Below, in pieces: positions 1-6,396 of a DNA stretch of 7,721 bases. The stretch covers positions 1-7,721 of the forward strand of contig DAOVWW010000062.1 in NCBI GenBank assembly GCA_030636465.1, in the 5' to 3' direction. Numbering within the stretch: position 1 is the stretch's first letter; every line of letters starts with the position of its first letter. A program made the translations under genes and the position numbers. The stretch comes from Gammaproteobacteria bacterium (GTDB lineage: Bacteria; Pseudomonadota; Gammaproteobacteria; BMS3Bbin11). The notes beneath the pieces were generated by a model. It was not told the DNA's origin and searched no databases. It saw nothing but the letters and a program-made list of their open reading frames with translations.

Positions 1-696
1 GGCGCCGGTGAAACCATAGAACTTACTGCGCAGCACCTGTCTCAGCAACAGCCTGGCCACATTATCGTTTCTAATCGCACCATTGAGCGAGCGCAGATAT
101 TGGCAGAGATGATTGGTGGTGAGGCTATTACCCTGGCAGAACTGCCGACACGTTTGTATGAGGCTGATATTGTTATTGCCTCCACCGCCAGCCAGTTGCC
201 AATACTCGGCAAAGGCGCTGTTGAACAGGCGCTGAAGAAACGTCGGCATCGCCCAATATTCATGGTTGATCTCGCTGTCCCCAGGGATATTGAAGCTGAG
301 GTCGGCGAACTGAATGATGTATTCCTCTACACCGTCGATGATCTGCAGAGTGTAGTAGAAGACAATATCCAGTCACGCCGTGAAGCGGCGGGTGAAGCTG
401 AAAAAATTATTGATCTGCAGGTTGGACAATTTGTCAGCTGGCTGAAATCGCTGGATGCGGTACCGATGATTCGTGCACTAAGAGAGAGCGCCGATGAACT
501 GCGTCAGAAAGAGCTCGACAAGGCCCATCGCCTGCTTGCCAGTGGCGAGAATCCTGAGATCGTCATCGAGGCCCTGGCACGCTCTTTAACCAATAAAATT
601 ACCCATAACCCCACCTCGGCATTAAAACAGGCAGGGCTGGAAGCGGACAAAGCTGTAATTGAAGCGGCCAGACGGCTATTTGATTTGAAAGTCTAA
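1..696 (+). CDS. hemA: Glutamyl-tRNA reductase, 3' part (5' end outside window)
   Basis: This enzyme makes the first committed step of C5-pathway tetrapyrrole synthesis, the NADPH-dependent reduction of glutamyl-tRNA(Glu) to glutamate-1-semialdehyde, in the cytoplasm. The frame is open from base 1, so the gene enters the window already in progress and 231 codons are visible of the roughly 420 usual for the family. The visible part begins at the glycine-rich turn of the NADPH-binding Rossmann domain (GAGETIEL, visible residues 1-8), followed by SNRT at 24-27 and the segment MVDLAVPRDIE. The C-terminal half is the helical, charged dimerisation domain. An in-frame ATG at 100 lies inside the Rossmann fold and is not a start. 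The catalytic cysteine domain lies upstream and cannot be checked. It is followed by prfA after 90 bases, the classical gammaproteobacterial order. Identification is firm. Confidence 0.96.
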   Translation, partial: GAGETIELTAQHLSQQQPGHIIVSNRTIERAQILAEMIGGEAITLAELPTRLYEADIVIASTASQLPILGKGAVEQALKKRRHRPIFMVDLAVPRDIEAEVGELNDVFLYTVDDLQSVVEDNIQSRREAAGEAEKIIDLQVGQFVSWLKSLDAVPMIRALRESADELRQKELDKAHRLLASGENPEIVIEALARSLTNKITHNPTSALKQAGLEADKAVIEAARRLFDLKV

Positions 697-700
697 TTCG

Positions 701-778
701 AGTTTCAAGTGTTAAGTTTCAAGTTTCAAGGCAAAAAAACTAAAACTTTAAATCTCTTGAAACTTAATACTTGAAACT
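701..778. repeat. Long inverted repeat of GTTTCAA heptamers in hemA-prfA gap
   Basis: The arms are 701-723 and 756-778, each 23 bases. They are complementary at 22 positions, and the remaining pair (711 with 768) would be a G-U wobble in RNA, so a transcript can form an unbroken 23-bp stem with a 32-base A/T-rich loop. The arms are built from the heptamer GTTTCAA (702-708, 716-722, 723-729) and its complement TTGAAAC (757-763, 771-777). No T-tract follows the stem, so it is not a standard intrinsic terminator. It ends 8 bases before the prfA ATG. An mRNA-processing or stability hairpin, or a dispersed intergenic repeat element, are both possible. Confidence 0.8.
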
Positions 779-786
779 TATATTCC

Positions 787-1872
787 ATGAAACCATCATT
801 CCTCGAAAAACTTGATCATCTTAGCGAACGCCTGCAGGAAATCCATGCCCTGTTATCTGACCCTGGTGTCGCTGCGGACCAGAACCAGTTCCGTCAGCTG
901 TCGCAGGAGATGTCTGAAATTTCACCCGTGGTCGAACGTTACCAGTTATGGACGCAAAGCAATGATGAGATCGAAGCTGCTCGCCTGATGCTCGATGATG
1001 AAGACGACGAGATGCGGGAAATGGCTGCGGAAGAGATCAGTGGTCTGGAACAGTCTATAGAGGATCATCAGGAGGCCCTGCGCGTCCTGCTGGTCCCAAA
1101 AGACCCGAATGACGAACGCAACGTCTTTCTTGAAATCCGGGCTGGTACCGGTGGTGATGAGGCCGCGTTGTTTGCCGGTGATTTATTCCGTATGTACAGC
1201 ATCTATGCAGAGAAAAAACGTTGGAAGCTAGAGGTGTTAAGCCACAGTGATGGCGAACATGGAGGATACCGGGAAATTATCACGCGAATCAGCGGCAAGC
1301 GCGTCTATTCCCGACTCAAATTTGAGTCCGGTGCGCACCGTGTACAGCGTGTGCCGCAAACCGAAACCCAGGGTCGCATACACACCTCAGCCTGTACTGT
1401 CGCAGTAATGCCGGAGGCTGATGAAGTCGATGAAATAGACATAAACCCCAGCGACCTGCGCATCGATACCTATCGCGCATCCGGTTCTGGCGGGCAGCAT
1501 GTGAACAAAACGGATTCGGCTGTGCGCATCACCCATCTGCCTACCGGGCTGGTGGTTGAATGCCAGGATGAACGCTCACAACATAAAAACAAGGCCCGTG
1601 CCATGAGCGTGCTGCAGTCCCGACTGCTGGACCAGATTCAGAGCGCCCAGCAGGCCGAGCAGGCCGAGACCCGTAAGTCACTGGTTGGTAGTGGCGATCG
1701 ATCAGAAAGAATACGCACCTACAATTACCCGCAGGGCAGAGTGACCGATCACCGTATCAACCTCACTCTGTATAAACTGGATGAGATGCTGGCAGGCTCG
1801 TTGGATATGGTTATCGAACCACTAGTGACCGAACATCAGGCAGATTTACTGGCAGAAATGGGCGGGTCCTGA
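787..1872 (+). CDS. prfA: Peptide chain release factor 1 (RF1)
   Basis: RF1 recognises UAA and UAG stop codons in the ribosomal A site and triggers hydrolysis of peptidyl-tRNA. The protein is 361 residues, the normal length. The N-terminal helical domain covers about 1-110. The segment [20 protein letters not shown] (119-138) opens the codon-recognition region. The stop-codon tripeptide is PQT at 190-192, the PxT form of RF1 rather than the SPF form of RF2. The catalytic GGQ is at 235-237 within [16 protein letters not shown]. The ATG at 787 gives the family-typical start MKPS, but it has no visible Shine-Dalgarno sequence: the upstream bases are the right arm of the inverted repeat plus TTATATTCC. 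Translation may depend on upstream hemA translation or on standby binding. prmC, whose product methylates the GGQ glutamine, follows 48 bases later. Confidence 0.98.
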   Translation: MKPSFLEKLDHLSERLQEIHALLSDPGVAADQNQFRQLSQEMSEISPVVERYQLWTQSNDEIEAARLMLDDEDDEMREMAAEEISGLEQSIEDHQEALRVLLVPKDPNDERNVFLEIRAGTGGDEAALFAGDLFRMYSIYAEKKRWKLEVLSHSDGEHGGYREIITRISGKRVYSRLKFESGAHRVQRVPQTETQGRIHTSACTVAVMPEADEVDEIDINPSDLRIDTYRASGSGGQHVNKTDSAVRITHLPTGLVVECQDERSQHKNKARAMSVLQSRLLDQIQSAQQAEQAETRKSLVGSGDRSERIRTYNYPQGRVTDHRINLTLYKLDEMLAGSLDMVIEPLVTEHQADLLAEMGGS

Positions 1873-1902
1873 CGGTGTGTATAAACTAACTATGGGCGTT
1901 GC

Positions 1903-1907
1903 AGGAG
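1903..1907 (+). promoter_or_regulatory. Ribosome binding site of prmC
   Basis: AGGAG lies 13 bases before the ATG at 1921, longer than the usual 5-10. The intervening bases are all A or T, so the site remains plausible and no better in-frame start lies nearer. Confidence 0.55.
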
Positions 1908-1920
1908 TTTTAATTTTAAT

Positions 1921-2757
1921 ATGTCCACCATTGCAGAATTACTAAAACAAGCGCAATCTAGTTTACCTGGTTCGGAATCAAAATTAGAAAGCGAAGTTCT
2001 GATGCAGGCAATTTGTGGCATCAGCCGCAGCCAGCAATTCAGCCATCCTGAAAAAAAACTAACAACTGAACAGGCACAGCAATTCAGCACAGCATTACAG
2101 CGTCGCCTGTCCGGTGAGCCGTTAGCACATATAACCGGTAGCCGGGGGTTTTGGGATATGGATCTGAAAGTTACTGCCGATGTATTAATCCCTCGACCTG
2201 ACACCGAGTGCCTGGTTGAGCAGGCACTAATCCGTATTCCAGCTGATGCAGAATGGCAGATTGCTGACCTCGGTACCGGCAGTGGCGCCATTGCCATTGC
2301 TATTGCCAGAGAGCGACCCCGCTGTGAAATTACGGCGACAGATATTTCCGATGCAGCTCTACAGGTCGCCAAAGAAAATGCCAGATTGTTAATCGCTGAT
2401 AATGTACTGTTTAGGGCGGGCTCATGGACAAAGGCCCTGGGAGAAGGCGTTTTCGATATGATTATCAGCAATCCGCCCTATATCTGTGCAGATGACCCTC
2501 ATCTGCAGCAGGGAGATTTACCTGCAGAACCAGAATTGGCTCTGGCCTCCGGCGAAGACGGACTTGATGACATACGGCTAATCATCACTGGCAGTGTGCC
2601 ACATCTAGTGTCAGGCGGGTGGTTATTACTGGAACATGGCTATGATCAAGCATCTAACGTTGCCGAAATGATGCTTAAGGCGGGATATAAAGATATATTT
2701 AAGCAGCAGGATTATGGTGGTAACGACAGGGTTACAGGTGGGAGAAAGGCAGGCTAA
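1921..2757 (+). CDS. prmC: Release factor glutamine N5-methyltransferase
   Basis: This S-adenosylmethionine-dependent enzyme methylates the side-chain amide of the glutamine in the GGQ motif of RF1 and RF2 in the cytoplasm, raising termination efficiency. It has 278 residues, normal for the family. The N-terminal helical substrate-binding domain (about 1-85) ends with the GEPLAHITG signature (65-73). IPRPDTE (90-96) joins it to the class I methyltransferase fold, where DLGTGSG (116-122) is the SAM-binding loop and SNPPYI (183-188) is the amide-methylating NPPY active-site motif. LLLEHGYDQ (235-243) is also family-typical. The ATG at 1921 is preceded by AGGAG at 1903-1907, spaced 13 bases, a little long. 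Its position directly after prfA puts the modifying enzyme beside its substrate. The C-terminus is ordinary. The usual downstream gene of this neighbourhood is not in the window. Confidence 0.97.
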   Translation: MSTIAELLKQAQSSLPGSESKLESEVLMQAICGISRSQQFSHPEKKLTTEQAQQFSTALQRRLSGEPLAHITGSRGFWDMDLKVTADVLIPRPDTECLVEQALIRIPADAEWQIADLGTGSGAIAIAIARERPRCEITATDISDAALQVAKENARLLIADNVLFRAGSWTKALGEGVFDMIISNPPYICADDPHLQQGDLPAEPELALASGEDGLDDIRLIITGSVPHLVSGGWLLLEHGYDQASNVAEMMLKAGYKDIFKQQDYGGNDRVTGGRKAG

Positions 2758-2803
2758 AAGGGCAAGGTTCAAGGGAGTTGTGTGAGAGCCGCCATTTCGT
2801 ACC

Positions 2804-2837
2804 GGGGTCAGACCCGGCCTTTCACGGCTCTGACCCC
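2804..2837. repeat. REP-like hairpin with GGGGTCAGA arms
   Basis: The arms GGGGTCAGA (2804-2812) and TCTGACCCC (2829-2837) are perfectly complementary over 9 bp. The interior can add GCC (2817-2819) against GGC (2826-2828) with a four-base bulge. Hairpins with this GGGGTCAGA/TCTGACCCC end sequence recur in many gammaproteobacterial genomes as REP-type or short inverted-repeat elements associated with Y1 (RAYT) transposases. That association is recalled family knowledge, and no transposase gene is present here. It begins 47 bases after prmC and has no T-tract, so it is probably a dispersed repeat rather than a terminator. Confidence 0.6.
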
Positions 2838-2892
2838 ATCGAAGCCAGCATTCAAAATACTTTGCCCATTGCAGAATTTCTCTATGAAGCTG

Positions 2893-2912
2893 TATGCTTA
2901 ACCATAAGCATA
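2893..2912. repeat. Perfect 8-bp inverted repeat with 4-base spacer
   Basis: TATGCTTA (2893-2900) and TAAGCATA (2905-2912) are exact reverse complements separated by ACCA. The size and spacing fit either a dimeric-regulator operator or a small RNA hairpin with a tetraloop. It lies far from any start codon of the flanking genes, so an operator function would only make sense if the intergenic region itself is transcribed. Confidence 0.5.
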
Positions 2913-2922
2913 TGGTAATATA

Positions 2923-2994
2923 CTAATAACATTCTATATGGCTATGAATAATCTGTTTTTTGATGCCCGTCTTTGCCCGGAACCAGAACCTCAT
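2923..2994 (-). CDS. Possible 23-codon small ORF with strong Shine-Dalgarno
   Basis: On the minus strand, AGGAGGT ends 7 bases before an ATG at 2994. Translation gives 23 residues beginning MRFWFRAKTGIKKQ and ending HIECY, with a TAG stop at 2923-2925. The N-terminal half is basic and aromatic, and no domain or signal peptide is recognised. It lies about 170 bases downstream of dctM on the same strand. Its first codons form the 3' strand of the long stem described at 2974-3050, so folding and translation of this segment would compete, as in leader peptides or structured regulatory RNAs. The support is only the near-ideal ribosome binding site. Chance occurrence or a decayed gene fragment remain possible, and no function is proposed. 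Confidence 0.3.
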   Translation of the reverse strand: MRFWFRAKTGIKKQIIHSHIECY

Positions 2995-3050
2995 AGCATC
3001 CACCTCCTCTGAACCTGTGTTGTTTCCAGGTCAGAATCTGGTTTCGGGCA
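2974..3050 (-). ncRNA. Candidate structured RNA: nested 14-bp and 9-bp stems
   Basis: The outer stem pairs 2974-2987 with 3037-3050 over 14 positions. Thirteen are Watson-Crick, and 2980/3044 is G-U when read on the plus strand (A-C on the minus strand). Inside it, 3008-3017 pairs with 3027-3035 over 9 bp with one bulged base (3013) and a 9-base loop. The remaining 20 bases (2988-3007) are unpaired and, on the minus strand, contain GGAGGTGG followed by ATG. On the plus strand the outer stem is followed by CCTTTTATTTT, so that orientation could act as a terminator for prmC, although the closed loop is large. Strand is therefore uncertain. I do not recognise a known riboswitch, SRP RNA, attC site or ribozyme. 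Confidence 0.4.
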
Positions 3051-3166
3051 CCTTTTATTTTACATCCAGACACAGATTACAGGTTTTAAATCTATAGAGC
3101 TGCCCTATAACTGTACTTTTACCATTCCGTATAACGCTCGAATGTAACAATATCCTCCCACACCTT

Positions 3167-4540
3167 TTACCCATAAATTTTAGATGGTAGCCAGGTGGCC
3201 AACTGTGGCCAGTAAGATAGCAGTAACAGCATGAACAGCTGGATAACTATAAAGGGTATCACCCCGCGATAGATCTGCCCTGTAGTGATAGATATTGGTG
3301 CCACACCGCGCAGGTAGAATAGCGCAAAGCCGAATGGCGGTGTCAGGAATGAGGTTTGCAGGTTTATGGCAATCATGATGCCCAGCCATACCGGGTCGAT
3401 GCCCATGGCCAGCAAAATTGGCCCCACGATGGGTACTACGACAAAAGTGATTTCGATGAAATCAAGTATAAAACCGAGCAGGAACATCACCAGCATTACC
3501 GCAATCATTGCCCCTACGACGCCACCAGGGAGATTACCCAAAAGTTCTGCAATCAGGTCATCGCCGCCATAACCGCGAAAAACAAGTGAAAACAGGCTGG
3601 CGCCAATGAGGATCATGAACACCATGCTGGTAACTTCCAGCGTTGACTGGGCCACCTCTGATAAGACCTTTTTATTGCAGCTATTTTTAGCCAGAGCCAG
3701 CAATGTTGCTCCTACAGCGCCGACTGAAGCGGCTTCTGTGGGCGTGGCCAGACCACCGAGTATCGAGCCAAGAACAGAAATAATTAGCAGTAATGGTGGT
3801 ACCAGGGAGGAGAGCAGGGTAGACCAGGATCTGTCCTTAATTTCATGATCTTCCGGAGCTGGCATGCTTGCAGGTTTTAACCAGGCGACAGCAATCAGGT
3901 AAAGGATGTACATAAGAACCAGAATCAGACCGGGGATTAAGGCACCAGCAAACAGATCACCGACCGAGACCGTTTCTGGAGAGAAGATGCCCATATCAAG
4001 CTGTGCCTGCTGAAAGGCCGAAGAGAGTACATCACCGAGTAAGACCAGAACTATCGATGGAGGAATGATTTGACCCAGGGTACCCGATGCGCAGATGGTG
4101 CCGCAGGCGATGGCGGGATCATAGTTTCTCTTCATCATGGTAGGCAAAGCCATCATGCCCATAGTCACCACCGTGGCACCGACGATGCCAGTGCTTGCTG
4201 CCATAAGCATACCTACCAGTACGACAGAAATACCCAGGCCACCACGTAATTTCCCAAATAGCGCTGACATGGCATCGAGCAGCTGTTCCGCAATTAATGA
4301 TCGTTCCAGCATGGCGCCCATGAATACAAACAAGGGCACCGCTATCAGTGTTTCATTGGTCATGATACCGAACAACCGGCTTGGCATGGCTGCCAGAAAT
4401 GCTGAGTCGAAGCCTCCGGTAATTGACCCTAGCAGGGCAAATATTAAGGCCGTGCCTGCCAGAGCGAAGGCAACCGGGTAACCGGTCATGAGGATCAGCC
4501 CTGCAGCCAGGAACATCAATAAAGGCATAAGTTCAGCCAT
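3167..4540 (-). CDS. dctM: TRAP transporter large membrane subunit (DctM family)
   Basis: This is the ion-coupled translocation subunit of a tripartite ATP-independent periplasmic transporter in the inner membrane, which takes up an organic acid or related solute delivered by a periplasmic receptor. It has 457 residues with about a dozen hydrophobic segments from residue 5 to 447. Family motifs are ASGTLGQIIPPSI (151-163), GLATPTEAASVG (263-274), a long membrane segment FLLGFILDFIEI (353-364) and LTPPFG (399-404); the two similar halves around the Gly-Thr/Pro-Pro-Ser and Thr-Pro-Pro motifs are the two inverted halves of the elevator domain. The sequence resembles the branch often labelled mannitol/chloroaromatic or TakP-linked, but substrate cannot be inferred. 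The ATG overlaps the dctQ TAA stop by one base (TAATG), implying translational coupling. dctM is a subfamily name used as the symbol. Confidence 0.95.
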   Translation of the reverse strand: MAELMPLLMFLAAGLILMTGYPVAFALAGTALIFALLGSITGGFDSAFLAAMPSRLFGIMTNETLIAVPLFVFMGAMLERSLIAEQLLDAMSALFGKLRGGLGISVVLVGMLMAASTGIVGATVVTMGMMALPTMMKRNYDPAIACGTICASGTLGQIIPPSIVLVLLGDVLSSAFQQAQLDMGIFSPETVSVGDLFAGALIPGLILVLMYILYLIAVAWLKPASMPAPEDHEIKDRSWSTLLSSLVPPLLLIISVLGSILGGLATPTEAASVGAVGATLLALAKNSCNKKVLSEVAQSTLEVTSMVFMILIGASLFSLVFRGYGGDDLIAELLGNLPGGVVGAMIAVMLVMFLLGFILDFIEITFVVVPIVGPILLAMGIDPVWLGIMIAINLQTSFLTPPFGFALFYLRGVAPISITTGQIYRGVIPFIVIQLFMLLLLSYWPQLATWLPSKIYG

Positions 4541-5064
4541 TAATCTGCCGGCTCATTGGTATTCATGGGCTTTCCGCGTAATGTGAGTATGCAGCGAAAG
4601 GCCTGAGCAAAACCCTGCAATAGCAACAGAACAGGCATTAACAGGATGGTGGACTTGAGCAGGAATATGGCCGGTATTCCGCCCGCTTCGCGCGAGCTCT
4701 CCAGCAGAGACCAGGACAGGCTGACGTAGTTCCAGGAAATTATGAGAATAAATAGACAAAAGGGGATAAGAAGAAAGGTAACACCGAGTAGGTCGACCCA
4801 GGCTTTGCCGCGTGGAGTCATTTTTTCATAGAAGATGTCGACGCGCACATGTGCATTTCTTTTCAATGTATAGGCGGCGCCCAGCATGAAAACGATAGCA
4901 TGAAGATAAATGACAGATTCCTGCATCGCTATCCAGCCGATGCTGAAGACATAACGCAGTACGACGACCGTGAATGTAATCAGCACCATGGCCAGCGTCA
5001 GCCATCGGATGCTTCGGCCTATGACATCATTGAGCCGATCAATATGGTGAACTATTTTTTGCAT
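4540..5064 (-). CDS. dctQ: TRAP transporter small membrane subunit (DctQ family)
   Basis: This is the small integral-membrane partner of DctM and is required for solute uptake. It has 174 residues with four membrane segments at about 20-40, 45-66, 92-113 and 132-154. Family-typical features are the N-terminal helix HIDRLNDVIGR, VLRYVF (35-40), the conserved loop HVRVDIFY (72-79) ahead of KMTPRGKAWVDLLG, and LLESSREAGGIPAIFLLKS (120-138). The start at 5064 gives the normal N-terminus, but no clear Shine-Dalgarno sequence precedes it. It lies 50 bases after the small secreted protein gene on the same strand. In most TRAP operons the periplasmic receptor gene dctP sits here or near, but it is absent from the window. 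The stop codon overlaps the dctM start. Confidence 0.94.
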   Translation of the reverse strand: MQKIVHHIDRLNDVIGRSIRWLTLAMVLITFTVVVLRYVFSIGWIAMQESVIYLHAIVFMLGAAYTLKRNAHVRVDIFYEKMTPRGKAWVDLLGVTFLLIPFCLFILIISWNYVSLSWSLLESSREAGGIPAIFLLKSTILLMPVLLLLQGFAQAFRCILTLRGKPMNTNEPAD

Positions 5065-5114
5065 AGGGATAAATGAACGAGTCAGGCTTCAGAAATTGAT
5101 TAATAACCCTTTAA

Positions 5115-5516
5115 TTACCTGGCTTCTTTTAACTCACAAGACCACGAAGAGACATCAACTTCCGATTCATCACGGGCCAGGAACCAGCGTGTACCCTGCT
5201 TCATATTTGTTGCAGGTTTATCCTTGTTTTTCCAGTAAGCAGTGAGTATTGAATCAGGCTGGCAATTTTTTTCAGAAAATACGCTGCAGTTTTTGAATGC
5301 CAGTACGGCGACTTTATATACATGGTAGGTATAAGGAGTGTTTTGACAGCCGGGATTGTTGGCCTTGCCAAATAGCATGTATTTTACTGAGTGTCCGTCA
5401 CGCGTAATTTTGTATAACCGTATCTCGGGGTCACGGGCATAGGCTGAGTTAGAGATAAACGCGAGGGAAAGAAAGACCAGAAGATATAGATCTATTTTAA
5501 GCATTTTATTCAGCAT
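5115..5516 (-). CDS. Small secreted four-cysteine protein of unknown function
   Basis: The protein is 133 residues and is not recognised. Residues 1-27 form a good signal peptide: lysines at 4 and 7, a hydrophobic core LYLLVFLSLAFI (10-21), and SNSAYA before a likely cleavage after residue 27. The mature part of about 106 residues holds four cysteines (57, 77, 85, 127), an even number compatible with two disulfides in the periplasm, and is rich in aromatic residues (PYTYHVYKV, TAYW, TRWF). No membrane segment follows the signal peptide. A second in-frame ATG at codon 5 could also serve as start; neither has a visible Shine-Dalgarno sequence. It precedes dctQ by 50 bases on the same strand and might be cotranscribed with the TRAP genes. 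It is much too small to be a DctP receptor (about 330 residues). Confidence 0.75.
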   Translation of the reverse strand: MLNKMLKIDLYLLVFLSLAFISNSAYARDPEIRLYKITRDGHSVKYMLFGKANNPGCQNTPYTYHVYKVAVLAFKNCSVFSEKNCQPDSILTAYWKNKDKPATNMKQGTRWFLARDESEVDVSSWSCELKEAR

Positions 5517-5531
5517 TTATAAAGGTATGTC

Positions 5532-5554
5532 ATTGTACCCTACGGACATGTCCG
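5532..5554 (-). promoter_or_regulatory. Putative -10 box and palindromic operator before the secreted protein gene
   Basis: On the minus strand TACAAT (5532-5537) matches five of six positions of a sigma-70 -10 box. Five bases upstream of it lies the perfect 12-bp palindrome CGGACATGTCCG (5543-5554), where a regulator would contact the spacer. TTGCGG is a possible -35, but the spacing is only 14 bases. A start at the expected distance would leave a leader of roughly 10 bases before the ATG at 5516. Confidence 0.35.
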
Positions 5555-5648
5555 CAAGCCATGAAGCCTGGAATGTGTTATTTGTGTGAGATCGAAAAGA
5601 GATCGTTGCGCGATTTTTCTCGCTATGACGGATTAATCTAAAAGAAGT

Positions 5649-6353
5649 TTAATGGAAGATAGATTTATAACTGCAATACATGGCGAGTATGGATACCGGA
5701 ATCAATATAAGGAAACCCAGGAGTATCGGAATAGCCGCAACGATGGCAAGCAGGAAATAGATAATACCAAAGACCAGCAGAGGCAATATGTTTTTCAGGC
5801 AGGCAGAAAAACTTGTTTTGATGGATTCCACCGGTGCCATATTATCGAGCATGACTAAAGGTGTGGCATAAAAAAAGCCCATGGCGACAAACATTGCAAC
5901 GAGAAGTATGAGTAACATGGAAATACCCATACCGGCAGACATCATAGCCTGCGGATCGACGGCACCTTCACCACCTACACTCATCATGGCACTGCCACCC
6001 AGCATGGCGAACATGATGAACATCAATAGAATTGATGCCAGCAGTGTGAGCCCGCCAAGGGCCAGCAGTTTATTCATACGCTGTTTGTCCTTGAAGCCCT
6101 GAAACAGATTGCCAATTTCAACATTGTTGCCCTGATCCAGCTGCGAGGCCGCGTACATAAATCCAGCCATGAGTGCAGGTGTGATGATAGACAACGCGAG
6201 CGAGCCGATGAAAGGGATGACGCTGAGCACTATGGCGATGCCGATGAAAATCAGGAACATAATAAACCAGGTGCCGAAATCCTGCTTAAATAAATTCCAG
6301 GCACAGCTGAACCAGCTCGCACCTTGTCCCGCATTTACACTTTTCACCTGCAT
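5649..6353 (-). CDS. BPSS1780-type multi-pass membrane protein
   Basis: The protein has 234 residues and resembles the BPSS1780 family of inner-membrane proteins, whose function is unknown. Family-like features are the start MQVKSVNAGQGASWF with an aromatic patch SWFSCAWNLFKQD (13-25), then hydrophobic segments at about 28-48, 51-69, 97-118, 143-163 and two near 188-227, and a conserved-looking stretch ATPLVMLDNMAPVESIKTSF (163-182) with SACLKN after it. The C-terminus ends YCSYKSIF, as in relatives. The region 115-147 is rich in methionine, glycine and alanine (about ten methionines), which is unusual. The ATG at 6353 is preceded by GGGAG at a suitable distance. It follows the DUF2782 gene by 82 bases, a neighbour pairing seen in related bacteria. 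Identification rests on recalled family pattern. Confidence 0.8.
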   Translation of the reverse strand: MQVKSVNAGQGASWFSCAWNLFKQDFGTWFIMFLIFIGIAIVLSVIPFIGSLALSIITPALMAGFMYAASQLDQGNNVEIGNLFQGFKDKQRMNKLLALGGLTLLASILLMFIMFAMLGGSAMMSVGGEGAVDPQAMMSAGMGISMLLILLVAMFVAMGFFYATPLVMLDNMAPVESIKTSFSACLKNILPLLVFGIIYFLLAIVAAIPILLGFLILIPVSILAMYCSYKSIFH

Positions 6354-6360
6354 TAGGCCT

Positions 6361-6366
6361 ACTCCC
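6361..6366 (-). promoter_or_regulatory. Ribosome binding site of the BPSS1780-type gene
   Basis: GGGAGT on the minus strand lies 7 bases upstream of the ATG at 6353. It supports this start, which also matches the family N-terminus. Confidence 0.7.
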
Positions 6367-6396
6367 TTTACGTATTAGTTATCCAACTACATATTC

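Larger units (their letters stand above)
2758..3166. other. Long intergenic region between convergent prmC and dctM
   Basis: This is the only stretch of over 300 bases without a firm gene. It separates the 3' end of prmC (plus strand) from the 3' end of dctM (minus strand), so no promoter for the flanking genes is expected. It contains, in order, a REP-like GGGGTCAGA hairpin (2804-2837), a 20-base palindrome (2893-2912), and a nested stem structure (2974-3050) overlapping a 23-codon minus-strand ORF with a strong Shine-Dalgarno sequence. The remainder is A/T-rich with no recognised motif. No clear tRNA or known riboswitch consensus was seen. A weak plus-strand promoter-like pair TTGCAG (2869-2874) and TATGCT (2893-2898), spaced 18 bases, could produce a transcript running through the nested structure. 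Confidence 0.8.

Noticed and set aside
701..778. Intrinsic terminator after hemA
   Set aside because: The stem is long and A/T-rich and has no downstream T-tract; the next gene is 8 bases away and belongs to the same operon.
1890..2471. 193-codon open frame on the minus strand opposite prmC
   Set aside because: It lies antisense to the whole prmC methyltransferase core, has no recognisable domain, and its open length follows from the plus-strand codon pattern.
2938..3012. 24-codon plus-strand ORF (MAMNNLFFDARLC...) overlapping the nested structure
   Set aside because: No ribosome binding site precedes it, and it overlaps the better-supported minus-strand small ORF.
2838..3166. CRISPR array or tRNA gene in the long gap
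   Set aside because: No regularly spaced repeats and no cloverleaf with a CCA-type acceptor were found.
4137..4481. 114-codon plus-strand open frame opposite dctM
   Set aside because: Rich in the complementary codons of a hydrophobic membrane protein and contains no domain; antisense shadow of dctM.
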